In this document: positions 54,170 to 61,623 of the stretch, piece after piece
Position numbering within the stretch: position 1 is the stretch's first letter
Layout: the number at the start of each line of letters is the position of its first letter
From: an uncultured Spirochaetota bacterium
GTDB lineage: Bacteria; Spirochaetota; Spirochaetia; Treponematales; Treponemataceae
Direction: 5' to 3'
Assembly (NCBI GenBank): GCA_944389415.1
Contig: CALXMF010000001.1
Span: forward strand, 310,001-374,000
Length of the DNA: 64,000 nucleotides
Program-made: the position numbers and the translations under genes
Notes under the pieces: generated by a model
Told to the model about the DNA's origin: nothing
Seen by the model: only the letters and a program-made list of their open reading frames with translations
The model's database searches: none

Positions 54170-54170
54170 A

Positions 54171-55880
54171 TCAATCATTGTTTTTGGTAATAATAAGACA
54201 TGCAAAAGAACCATCGACGGCGGATTCCTGCCGTTGGATTTCTCCGGTGTCAGCTGTTATACTGTAAAGAGAACCAGGAGCCCCGGAAGAGGTGCAACTC
54301 CATACAGAAGAACCTGCTAGTTCCGAATCAAAACGGAATTTTGCAGATGATACCTCCTCCAGTTCTTCTTCAAAAGGAAGACGATAACCGCCATTATTGT
54401 TACACTGTACAGCACCATCCTGTATGGAATAAAATTCAGGCAGGCTGTACAGCCGGCTGAGCCAGTTACAGTATGCCGCACCGTCTAAAAAACTACAGGA
54501 AACAGATTTGTCCAATCCATCTTCTGCCAAAGAGTAATCGGGGTTGCCGGTCATAGTAAGATAGGATATAAATTCCCTATTTGTAACAGCTCCGCTGGTT
54601 AATGAAAAGCCAGCTCTTGAAAAGGTAAATTCCGGTTTACCGGGATAAACAGCATAGATATTAGTTGATATCAGCCGGATACCAGTTTTTTGCAGATCGG
54701 CGATTTCTTCCCGAAGACTATCCACAAGATCTTGTACTGCTTCATTCTCCCGGTTTTGATGAGTTGTATTCTGTTCCGTACTCATTGCCAGCCGGAGATT
54801 CTCCATCAGCTGTTGTGTTGTTTCTATTTCCTGTGTTTTTTGTGCAATATTTTCTTCCAGATTCTGCACAAGTCCGGTATAGTTATTCTTTAAAGCTATA
54901 ATTTCTGCTCCAAGATTTTCTGCTTCTCCGGATTTTTCCTGTAAGGCCTGTTCAAGAGTTCTAATTTTAAATAAGTATTGCTGTTTCTGTATATCACTGG
55001 GATCATATTCATCTAGAATTTCAGCAACATGTTTTACAAGAGATTCATAATCCCTTCGGTTTGCATCTGCCAAATCCTGCTTACCGAAGTATGTCAGATT
55101 GCGTAATTCCGAATTCAGACTGACTAATTCAAAATATAGGGATTTGAACTGATCTTCTTGTTCCAGAAAGTCTGTATTCTGTAACAGCCGAATAGTATAG
55201 AGACACTCTGTTTTTAACTGCGCAAAATAAGTTCGTTCATCAGAAGCAAGGTTCTTTTTCTCTTCTATTTCTTCTTGAGCTTTTTTTAGATTTTCCTCAC
55301 TGATTCTGAATCTGCACCAATAGTTGTAATACCGTTTATTTTTCTTTGTATCTTCAATAAGGTTGAAAAAACGATCATTCAAAACGAGACCACTGAAGGA
55401 AGCCGCTGACTTGATATATGAATCTATATACATGGAATCATAAGATTCTCCCCGGCTTACAGATTTTGTTTTACCATTGACTGTTATTTCCTTTGCCTGA
55501 TTTTCTTCAGTTATTATATCAGCGGAATTTGCCGCAACTTCAGAAAAAAGGTAACCGGCAACTTGTGTCTTTGCATCAATAACCGCCTTTGATTCAGCTA
55601 TGTCCGCTTTGTCGGCATTCACTTCTTTTATATTTCCCAAATACGAACCAACTACATAGAAATAATTACCGTCAGGCAGCGTTTCCTGATACATACCTTT
55701 ATTAAGCCAATCAGGCTGCTCTTTTATTAATAATTCATTCCTGTTTGTGTTGTAATCATATCCATTAGAGTTGGAAATAAGCCGGATAGATGAACATGAC
55801 GAAAAAAGAACAAGTATCACGATACAGTGTGCAATAAAAAAACAATCTTTTTTATAACAACAAGATATAATACAAGACAT
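54171..55880 (-). CDS. Lipoprotein with coiled coil and FGE-sulfatase-like domain
   Basis: This lipoprotein of about 569 residues starts at ATG 55880 (AGGAAGA upstream). The lipobox is LVLFSSCSS near residue 29. The first part (to about 200) is LPP20-like: EQPDWLNKGMYQETLPDGNYFYVVGS. The centre is a long coiled coil (about 210-400, EENLKKAQEEIEEKK to DLQKTG). The C-terminus (about 405-569) resembles a formylglycine-generating-enzyme fold: FSLTSGAVTNREFISYLT, DGAAYCNWLSRLYSLPEFYSI, GGYRLPFEEELEE, SSVWSCTSSG. The family is used by formylglycine enzymes and by binding or ergothioneine proteins, so enzymatic action is not assured. It is the first gene of the cluster. Confidence 0.82.
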   Translation of the reverse strand: MSCIISCCYKKDCFFIAHCIVILVLFSSCSSIRLISNSNGYDYNTNRNELLIKEQPDWLNKGMYQETLPDGNYFYVVGSYLGNIKEVNADKADIAESKAVIDAKTQVAGYLFSEVAANSADIITEENQAKEITVNGKTKSVSRGESYDSMYIDSYIKSAASFSGLVLNDRFFNLIEDTKKNKRYYNYWCRFRISEENLKKAQEEIEEKKNLASDERTYFAQLKTECLYTIRLLQNTDFLEQEDQFKSLYFELVSLNSELRNLTYFGKQDLADANRRDYESLVKHVAEILDEYDPSDIQKQQYLFKIRTLEQALQEKSGEAENLGAEIIALKNNYTGLVQNLEENIAQKTQEIETTQQLMENLRLAMSTEQNTTHQNRENEAVQDLVDSLREEIADLQKTGIRLISTNIYAVYPGKPEFTFSRAGFSLTSGAVTNREFISYLTMTGNPDYSLAEDGLDKSVSCSFLDGAAYCNWLSRLYSLPEFYSIQDGAVQCNNNGGYRLPFEEELEEVSSAKFRFDSELAGSSVWSCTSSGAPGSLYSITADTGEIQRQESAVDGSFACLIITKNND

Positions 55881-55952
55881 GATTATTCTTCCTATCAAAT
55901 TTAGTATAAATGTAACCTATCAGTTCTGTCAATAAATTTAAAATTAATTTCA

Positions 55953-55966
55953 TATCAATATTGATA
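55953..55966. promoter_or_regulatory. Perfect 14-bp palindrome at the XRE gene start
   Basis: TATCAATATTGATA is self-complementary and ends 2 bp before the regulator's ATG (55969). It lies in the short gap between the regulator and the divergent five-gene cluster (start 55880). This is a natural autoregulatory operator that could also govern the cluster. Confidence 0.7.
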
Positions 55967-55968
55967 GT

Positions 55969-56292
55969 ATGGACTTAGAGCATTTAGTAATCGACAATAT
56001 TAGAAGTATACGTAAAAAGAAGGGTATTACACAGGAAAAATTAGCAGAACATTGTGGAACTTCAGCAAGTTATATTGGACTCATGGAAACCTATAAAAAT
56101 GTTCCAAAATTATCAACCATTGAACGAATTGCAAATGCACTGAACATTCCTGTACAGGAACTGTTTATAGAACATGACGAATCATTCTATACAGATGCAG
56201 ATGAACAGAAAATATTCCTTCGGGAACAAATAAAAAAAGAAATCATGCAGAATATGGAGTCCTGTATAGATGAAGTACTTAAAATTATATAA
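55969..56292 (+). CDS. XRE-family HTH transcriptional regulator
   Basis: This 107-residue protein has an N-terminal helix-turn-helix of the Cro/C1 type (about 8-64): IRSIRKKKGITQEKLAEHCGTSASYIGLMETYKNVPKLSTIERIANALNIPVQELF in shortened reading. The C-terminal helix (about 75-107) may dimerise. There is no ribosome binding site before the ATG; a palindrome takes its place. It is divergent from the FGE/LysM/LPP20/YfaP cluster, 88 bp away, and is presumed to control it and itself. Its gene ends before a terminator shared with the hydrogenase operon. Confidence 0.93.
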   Translation: MDLEHLVIDNIRSIRKKKGITQEKLAEHCGTSASYIGLMETYKNVPKLSTIERIANALNIPVQELFIEHDESFYTDADEQKIFLREQIKKEIMQNMESCIDEVLKII

Positions 56293-56357
56293 TTCTTTCG
56301 TATAAAAGTATTTTATATTCTATACTACCGTATACTCAAGAATTACAAAGTTAAACT

Positions 56358-56396
56358 AAAAAAAGGACTGCACCTTTCCGGAACAGTCCCTTTTTT
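56358..56396. terminator. Bidirectional terminator before the hydrogenase operon end
   Basis: AAAAAAAGGACTG pairs with CAGTCC-TTTTTT (one-base bulge) across a 12-14-nt loop. It lies between the convergent XRE gene and the group-B hydrogenase gene and ends in T-runs on both strands. Confidence 0.85.
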
Positions 56397-56402
56397 AAGA
56401 TT

Positions 56403-57881
56403 TTACTCTACAGAGTTTTGAGGATTCGCTGAACCGCTTTCTGCATATTTTTTAAGCAGCACAGCAGAAATTTTGGGATTAGTAATTACAGAGGGTCCGC
56501 CGATACAACCGCCAGAACATGCCATCACCTCTATCAGATTAGGTGTATCAGCATTTGACGGCAAAGCGCCCGTATTTATTTTACCAAATGTTGCAAGCTG
56601 TTTCATACCGGCTTTATCAAGTCCGTTAATAACAGCAGGCTTGAGCATTGAAGGATGACGCAGACGTACCCGAACCGACTCCGCAACACCGCCGGATACG
56701 GCAAAATTACGGCCAGATATTGTCGGTATTTTCTCCTGAGTTTCCTCTGCGGCTTTCGCGATATCGATACCTTTCGCAACAAACAGCGCTCCTATTTCTT
56801 CTATAGATAAGACATAGTCGACAAGATCATCATCCAGTCCTTCGCGGCGTTTTGCCAGACAAGGTCCGATAAACACCGTGATACAATCAGGATGTTTCTG
56901 TTTCGCGATTTCGGCCGTATAGTGCATTGGGGTTTTGGTATCTGAAATACATGGTTCCAGCTCAGGAACATGCTTGCGGACAGCACGCACATACGCGGGG
57001 CAGCATGAAGTAGTCATCATTTTATCCCCGCGCTCCATGCGCTCTTCAAATTCTTTTGCTTCATTATCCGCTGTTACATCAGCTCCAAGCGCAACCTCTA
57101 TTACATCTGAAAAACCTGCCGCTTTCAGAGCGCCTTCAAGCTGACCTGCACTCGCCCGGAACTGTGCACCAATAGCAGGTGCATACATCGCAACAACTGT
57201 TTTACCGTCCATGATGCGGCGGATAACATCTACCAACTGCCCCTTATCCATCATAGCGCCAAACGGACATTCACGCATACAATTTCCGCAGAAAATACAC
57301 TTATGATAATCGATACGTTCCTTACCATTTTCATCTTTAGAAATTGCACCCACCGGGCAAGCCTCTTCGCACGGAACAGGAATTTTGATAATGGCATGGT
57401 AGGGACAATTCTGCATACACAGACCGCAGTTTACACACTTATCTGAGTCAATACATGCCCGGTGATTTTCAATATGAATCGCTTTTTTACCGCAGTTCAT
57501 AACGCAGGGCCGTGCGAGACACGCCTGACATGCATTAGTAACCATATAATGAGAACGAACACAAGCATTACAGGCTTCATCAAGAACAGTCAGCATCGGC
57601 CATGTTGGCTTTTCTCTGGCAAGAGCCTCTTTTGCATATGCGGCAAGGGGTTTATCATCATCGTAATCTTCAACACTGCAGCCAAGACGCGCCATAACAC
57701 GCATCCGTAATATTTCCCGGTCATGATAAATACAGCAGCGAATAGGCTCACTTCCCTGCGGAGCCATTTCACGTGGAATATAATGAACGCCTTCTTCTAG
57801 TTTTCCTTCAAGCTGAAGCTTAGCAATACGAACCAGAATCTCACGCTTTAACTGTGCCGCATTGTTATTGATATTTAACAT
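56403..57881 (-). CDS. Group-B monomeric [FeFe] hydrogenase
   Basis: This 492-residue protein has several [4Fe-4S] sites in its N-terminal half: CNACVRSHYMVTNACQACLARPC, CVNCGLCMQNCP, CEEACPVG and CIFCGNCMRECP. The H-cluster domain carries TSCCPAYVR (both Cys of L1 kept), FIGPCLAKRRE and VMACSGGCIGGPS. L3 differs from clostridial group A (ACxxGCxxGGG), as in group B enzymes. It may evolve or take up H2 with ferredoxin. AAGGAGGAG precedes ATG 57881. It is the last gene of the hydrogenase operon, 25 bp after a small [2Fe-2S] protein gene. Maturases (HydE/F/G) are not in the window. Confidence 0.9.
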   Translation of the reverse strand: MLNINNNAAQLKREILVRIAKLQLEGKLEEGVHYIPREMAPQGSEPIRCCIYHDREILRMRVMARLGCSVEDYDDDKPLAAYAKEALAREKPTWPMLTVLDEACNACVRSHYMVTNACQACLARPCVMNCGKKAIHIENHRACIDSDKCVNCGLCMQNCPYHAIIKIPVPCEEACPVGAISKDENGKERIDYHKCIFCGNCMRECPFGAMMDKGQLVDVIRRIMDGKTVVAMYAPAIGAQFRASAGQLEGALKAAGFSDVIEVALGADVTADNEAKEFEERMERGDKMMTTSCCPAYVRAVRKHVPELEPCISDTKTPMHYTAEIAKQKHPDCITVFIGPCLAKRREGLDDDLVDYVLSIEEIGALFVAKGIDIAKAAEETQEKIPTISGRNFAVSGGVAESVRVRLRHPSMLKPAVINGLDKAGMKQLATFGKINTGALPSNADTPNLIEVMACSGGCIGGPSVITNPKISAVLLKKYAESGSANPQNSVE

Positions 57882-57906
57882 CTAACTTTCTCCTCCTTAC
57901 CGCAAT

Positions 57907-58167
57907 TTACTTCTGCAAAGCAGCAACTTGCTGAATTTTTTCCAACACTGACACCAATGTAGCACTTTCTACGATTTCGTCATTTACTTTCACAAACGGT
58001 GCTTTACCGCACTGCGGATTTTTACAGTTTTCAAAGCAGGTTACACCCTCAATCTCCACTCTGTCTTTCAGCTCAGGCGGCAGTTGTTCTCCAAGAAGCA
58101 AAATTTCAGACGCTCCCATGACAAAGCACGCAGTTCCGGTACAAATCGAAACAGTGATTTTCTCCAT
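57907..58167 (-). CDS. Small [2Fe-2S] thioredoxin-like ferredoxin
   Basis: This 86-residue protein is of the NuoE/thioredoxin-like [2Fe-2S] type. Its cysteines are spaced as SICTGTACFVMG and GVTCFENCKNPQCGKAP, with a C-terminal VKVNDEIVESAT strand. It is likely an electron carrier for the adjacent hydrogenase or phosphatase-hydrogenase sensor. GAGGAG precedes its ATG. It lies 55 bp after the SpoIIE phosphatase gene and 25 bp before the group-B hydrogenase gene. A second small [2Fe-2S] protein of this kind opens the operon. Confidence 0.88.
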   Translation of the reverse strand: MEKITVSICTGTACFVMGASEILLLGEQLPPELKDRVEIEGVTCFENCKNPQCGKAPFVKVNDEIVESATLVSVLEKIQQVAALQK

Positions 58168-58221
58168 AGTTAAAACTCCTCACTACATAACGGATACAGG
58201 ATTCCATACCTGTCCCGCATT

Positions 58222-59463
58222 TTAGAAATATTGAATATGAACCTCTTTAAGATATCGTTCTTCAAGCAAAGACGCAATCTTTTTTACGACATTTCTGCGA
58301 ATTTCAAGCTCAACCGGCATATTGGGATCCTGATGCGCCTCATTGATTTTTGTACCTACAACAAACCATATACGGTCACAATTAAGAAACATTTCGACCA
58401 TTTTTGTCGCTGCTGTCCTGTTCAATCCATCCATATTGCCGTCATTTTCAAGAATTTCAGAAACAGCGCCCATAGTGATTATTCCTTCTGTTACCATATC
58501 AGCGCCTTCCATTTCTGACGCAGGAGGAATTTTCGCGTCAAAATCTTTAAGAACCACTTGTATTGGACGGTTCAGTTCGCGAGAAAGAATATTCGCAGTT
58601 GTCCCGCCGCAGATAATTTTCTGACCATCAAACAGAGAAAAAATGCGCGCGATTTCAGAATCACTTTCAGGATGCACGGGCGGTCCTGTCATAATCAGCA
58701 AATCACGCGGTCTTCTAAAATACACAACACCGCAAGTGATATCGTCCTTGGCTTTATATCCATCATGCATAACCGCTTCTTGAACAACAGCGCGGGCAAG
58801 ATCGCGAGCGCTGATTTCCGGTTGTTCAGAAATGCGGTCCAGAATAAAAGTTTGCACATTAGGATGTCCCCAACCAAATGGAAAGCAAGGAGATCCCATA
58901 CCCGCCTGCGTCACTCCATCAGAAAAGAATATAAGTCTGTCTCCGGGATGTGCTTCATATACCGAATACTGCAAGATGGCTTCCCGCTTTGGAGCAGTCG
59001 ATTTATCTTTTCGCTCAATAACAGACATATCCTTAATCGGCTCTACCATTGTCTGCTGCCGGATCAGAATATACGGCGGATTATCATACTCCATAATACG
59101 GACAGTTGCGCTTGGCTCTATATCAACAAGCGTAAATGTCGCGTAACTGATACCGCGCTCTTTACATACAGGCAGCGTATTCATGATAATCTCCGCAGCA
59201 CGCTTTATAGGAATATCATTCGCAATGAACTTCGTTGCCATAGTTGCTGTCAGAGTAGCAAGAACACCGGCTTTTACTCCAGAACCAAGCCCATCAGAAA
59301 GCGCTGTAATAACACGTCCATCAGCCTGATTCTTTTCGGATAAGAATATATCGCCGGGTGTATGCTGGCGATATTTGCACATCTGAAAATGACCAACTTC
59401 AATAAAAGTTTCCGGCAGACCTTTCTGTGATACCACCGGTTTCTTGGCAATCATCGTCTCCAT
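58222..59463 (-). CDS. SpoIIE-type PP2C protein phosphatase
   Basis: This 413-residue protein has an N-terminal PPM/SpoIIE phosphatase domain. Its metal-binding Asp residues lie in ITALSDGLGSGVKAGVLATL, LIFFSDGVTQAGMG and KDDITCGVVYFRRP. The C-terminal region (about 255-413, LLIMTGPPVHPESDSEIARIF) is a separate domain I do not recognise. It should remove phosphate from Ser/Thr of an anti-sigma-factor antagonist or other protein. Its gene lies 2 bp downstream of the HydS-like gene, so the sensor hydrogenase likely controls it. This pairing is known for group C hydrogenases. Confidence 0.93.
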   Translation of the reverse strand: METMIAKKPVVSQKGLPETFIEVGHFQMCKYRQHTPGDIFLSEKNQADGRVITALSDGLGSGVKAGVLATLTATMATKFIANDIPIKRAAEIIMNTLPVCKERGISYATFTLVDIEPSATVRIMEYDNPPYILIRQQTMVEPIKDMSVIERKDKSTAPKREAILQYSVYEAHPGDRLIFFSDGVTQAGMGSPCFPFGWGHPNVQTFILDRISEQPEISARDLARAVVQEAVMHDGYKAKDDITCGVVYFRRPRDLLIMTGPPVHPESDSEIARIFSLFDGQKIICGGTTANILSRELNRPIQVVLKDFDAKIPPASEMEGADMVTEGIITMGAVSEILENDGNMDGLNRTAATKMVEMFLNCDRIWFVVGTKINEAHQDPNMPVELEIRRNVVKKIASLLEERYLKEVHIQYF

Positions 59464-59465
59464 GT

Positions 59466-61211
59466 TTATTGGTCCTCATCCTCATCATCAGAATATGAAT
59501 CAATGATAGAATTCAGCATCGATTCTGTTTCAGCAGCATTCTCACCCAACAGGAAGGCAATTTTTTGAACAACAGCCAGATTCTTATCTATAACTTTGCG
59601 GGCTTGACTAACAGTTCGCCGCCGCTGAATCTGAGGCGCAGTAATATCCTCAACAACCCCAGCGGCAATCTCTTCTTTTTCAATCTCAAATACTGTAATA
59701 TGGAAAATCTTTTTACCTTCACGAATTTCGCGCTCAATAACATCAGGCCCATTCATCGCAAGAACATCAGCAAAGAATCTTGAAGCAGTAGTAATCTTTG
59801 TAAGATCAGCGCCTTCAAGTCCGGGCTTTGCCTCAAACATCTCAACGACATCCTTACCCATAAGGCGGGCAAAATTCAGATTGCATTCTACAAGATTAAG
59901 ATTCTTATCAACAATAACAACACCGCTGGGAATTGCCTGAATCAAACCGTTCGCCTTTTTCTGAGCAAGCTTACGCATATAAGAAACACACATCGTCTTT
60001 TCAGCTCTGTTATCAAGCATAGCTTCCGCAAATGCGCGGCAAGTATCATATCCGCAGCTTGCGCAGTTTAATTCATCAGCGGCCATATACTTTCCAACAG
60101 AACGCAGCGCCGCTTTTATTTCCTCTTCTGAATGCTCCGCACAGCGGACTGGCTGAATTGGAAGGGTACCGGCGAGATCGGGTGCTGCAGAACGGCTCTG
60201 CTCATCAAGACAGTTATCCGCAGATTCAGCGTAGGCTAAAAGCTCAATACGCCGGATTGCACCGGCAGCGGTTCCAGCAGAACCAGGACCATTTACACAG
60301 CCGCCGGGACATGCTAACAGTTCCATAAACAGCGGAGATGTCATATTTTGCACATCAAGACCATTCAGGGCATCATAAATCTCCGGAATACCAGAGACGG
60401 ACATGGTACGAACATCAGGCATTCGATTATACTTCTTCATAGTCGCAATCATGCCGCCGTCAATCGGAAACAAAGCGCCTTTCGCTGCTCTCCTCGGTAC
60501 AAAAGACGCAGGAACATTCCTGCTAAACCTGTTCAGTTCTATACCTGATTCTTTAAGAAGTTTTCTGAATTCCTTAAAAGTAATAGCAACATCTATCTCA
60601 TTCCATAAATCAGACTCACGTTTTTTTGCAATACAAGGACCAACAAACACAATACCAATATCATCACCATACAGTTTGCGGAGATACCGAGCATGAGCAA
60701 GAAGAGGAGACGCAATATCGGTAATATACTCTGTATACTCAGGCATATATAATTTAATATATTCCACAACAGCAGGACAGGCTGAAGAAATAAATAATTT
60801 CTGTCCATCAGGCTGTTTTCCAGCCTCAGTAATTTCGTTTGCCAACTGCGCCGATATAAGATCAGCACCCAAAGCAGTTTCTGAGACACCAGCAAAACCC
60901 AATTTGCTGATTGCCTGTGTTATCTGTCCAGGCGTATATTCAGGAAATTCTGATACAAAAGAAGGAGCGAGTGAAACATATACTTTAGTTTTTATCTGCA
61001 TGAGCTGGCTAATCCGCCCGTAATCTTCACGTACCCGTTTCGCGTGAGAAGGGCAGTTGATAACACATGCTCCGCAGGAAATACACATTTCCGAAATAAT
61101 TTTAGCATGACCGTTTTCAACACGGATAGACTTTACAGGACAACAGCGGATACATTTATAACAATCCTGACACTCAGTCGGTTCAGTGTAAATGGGATAA
61201 TGAAAATTCAT
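59466..61211 (-). CDS. hydS: HydS-type sensory [FeFe] hydrogenase with PAS domain
   Basis: This 581-residue protein has two N-terminal [4Fe-4S] sites (C14/C17/C20/C24 and C43/C46/C49/C53) and an H-cluster domain with SSACPAVVEYI (142-152), FVGPCIAKKRE and LLACPGGCVNGPG. Ala144 replaces the proton-transfer Cys of catalytic enzymes, as in the HydS group (C). After this comes a [4Fe-4S]-type Cys motif (CASCGYDTCRAFAEAM...C) and a PAS domain (about 435-540). It probably senses H2 or redox state and signals to the phosphatase encoded next. AGGAGGT precedes ATG 61211. Confidence 0.93.
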   Translation of the reverse strand: MNFHYPIYTEPTECQDCYKCIRCCPVKSIRVENGHAKIISEMCISCGACVINCPSHAKRVREDYGRISQLMQIKTKVYVSLAPSFVSEFPEYTPGQITQAISKLGFAGVSETALGADLISAQLANEITEAGKQPDGQKLFISSACPAVVEYIKLYMPEYTEYITDIASPLLAHARYLRKLYGDDIGIVFVGPCIAKKRESDLWNEIDVAITFKEFRKLLKESGIELNRFSRNVPASFVPRRAAKGALFPIDGGMIATMKKYNRMPDVRTMSVSGIPEIYDALNGLDVQNMTSPLFMELLACPGGCVNGPGSAGTAAGAIRRIELLAYAESADNCLDEQSRSAAPDLAGTLPIQPVRCAEHSEEEIKAALRSVGKYMAADELNCASCGYDTCRAFAEAMLDNRAEKTMCVSYMRKLAQKKANGLIQAIPSGVVIVDKNLNLVECNLNFARLMGKDVVEMFEAKPGLEGADLTKITTASRFFADVLAMNGPDVIEREIREGKKIFHITVFEIEKEEIAAGVVEDITAPQIQRRRTVSQARKVIDKNLAVVQKIAFLLGENAAETESMLNSIIDSYSDDEDEDQ

Positions 61212-61459
61212 TCTGTACCTCCTAATTCCAGTTCCTGAGCAAGTAACTGATCAAGATTTTCCGGCGTTACTTGTGAAAAAAGCTTCCCATTTATGCGAAT
61301 ATTCGGGCCATCTTTACAATTGCCATCACACAGACAGCCCCGTACACAGACAGATTCCGACAAATTATGTTCATCAATATAGCGTTGAATAACTTCAGCA
61401 ATTAATGCATTTCCCCTGCTGAAACAGGAACTCCCCATACAAACGGTTATTGTTGTCAT
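61208..61459 (-). CDS. Small [2Fe-2S] thioredoxin-like ferredoxin, first gene of operon
   Basis: This 83-residue protein starts at ATG 61459 (GGAGG upstream; the earlier GTG 61474 would overlap the ribosome binding site). The Cys pattern is TVCMGSSCFSRG and VRGCLCDGNCKDGP, as in the NuoE-like [2Fe-2S] carriers. It overlaps the HydS gene by ATGA, so it is probably made in step with it and may deliver electrons to it. It is similar in plan to, but distinct from, the 57907-58167 protein. Confidence 0.88.
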   Translation of the reverse strand: MTTITVCMGSSCFSRGNALIAEVIQRYIDEHNLSESVCVRGCLCDGNCKDGPNIRINGKLFSQVTPENLDQLLAQELELGGTE

Positions 61460-61490
61460 TAATAAATCCTCCACAGACTGTAGCCTCTTT

Positions 61491-61499
61491 ATTATACCA
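61491..61499 (-). promoter_or_regulatory. Extended -10 promoter of the hydS operon
   Basis: On the minus strand TGGTATAAT (61499-61491) is a perfect extended -10. The start would be near 61484, about 25 nt before the ATG, leaving room for the GGAGG. No -35 is evident. Confidence 0.65.
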
Positions 61500-61588
61500 C
61501 AGGAATTTTAAGTTATGGGGAAAAAAAATCAGTTTTACTGAAATTAACAGACTTAAATTAAACATAGCGCATTACCGATTCAACAAAA

Positions 61589-61617
61589 TTGACAGCGTCT
61601 TTTTTGCCTGATATATT
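61589..61617 (+). promoter_or_regulatory. Promoter for leaderless ptsI transcript
   Basis: TTGACA (61589-61594), exactly 17 bp, TATATT (61612-61617), then 6 nt to ATG 61624. Transcription is predicted to begin at the start codon. No Shine-Dalgarno is present. It is the best leaderless promoter in the window. Confidence 0.75.
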
Positions 61618-61623
61618 ATCATA

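Noticed and set aside
58558-59343. 261-codon plus-strand open frame
   Set aside because: Antisense to the SpoIIE phosphatase gene, whose metal-binding motifs are intact.
59466-61211. Calling the PAS hydrogenase a catalytic HydA
   Set aside because: The proton-relay Cys is Ala, a PAS domain is attached and a phosphatase gene follows; a sensor role fits better.
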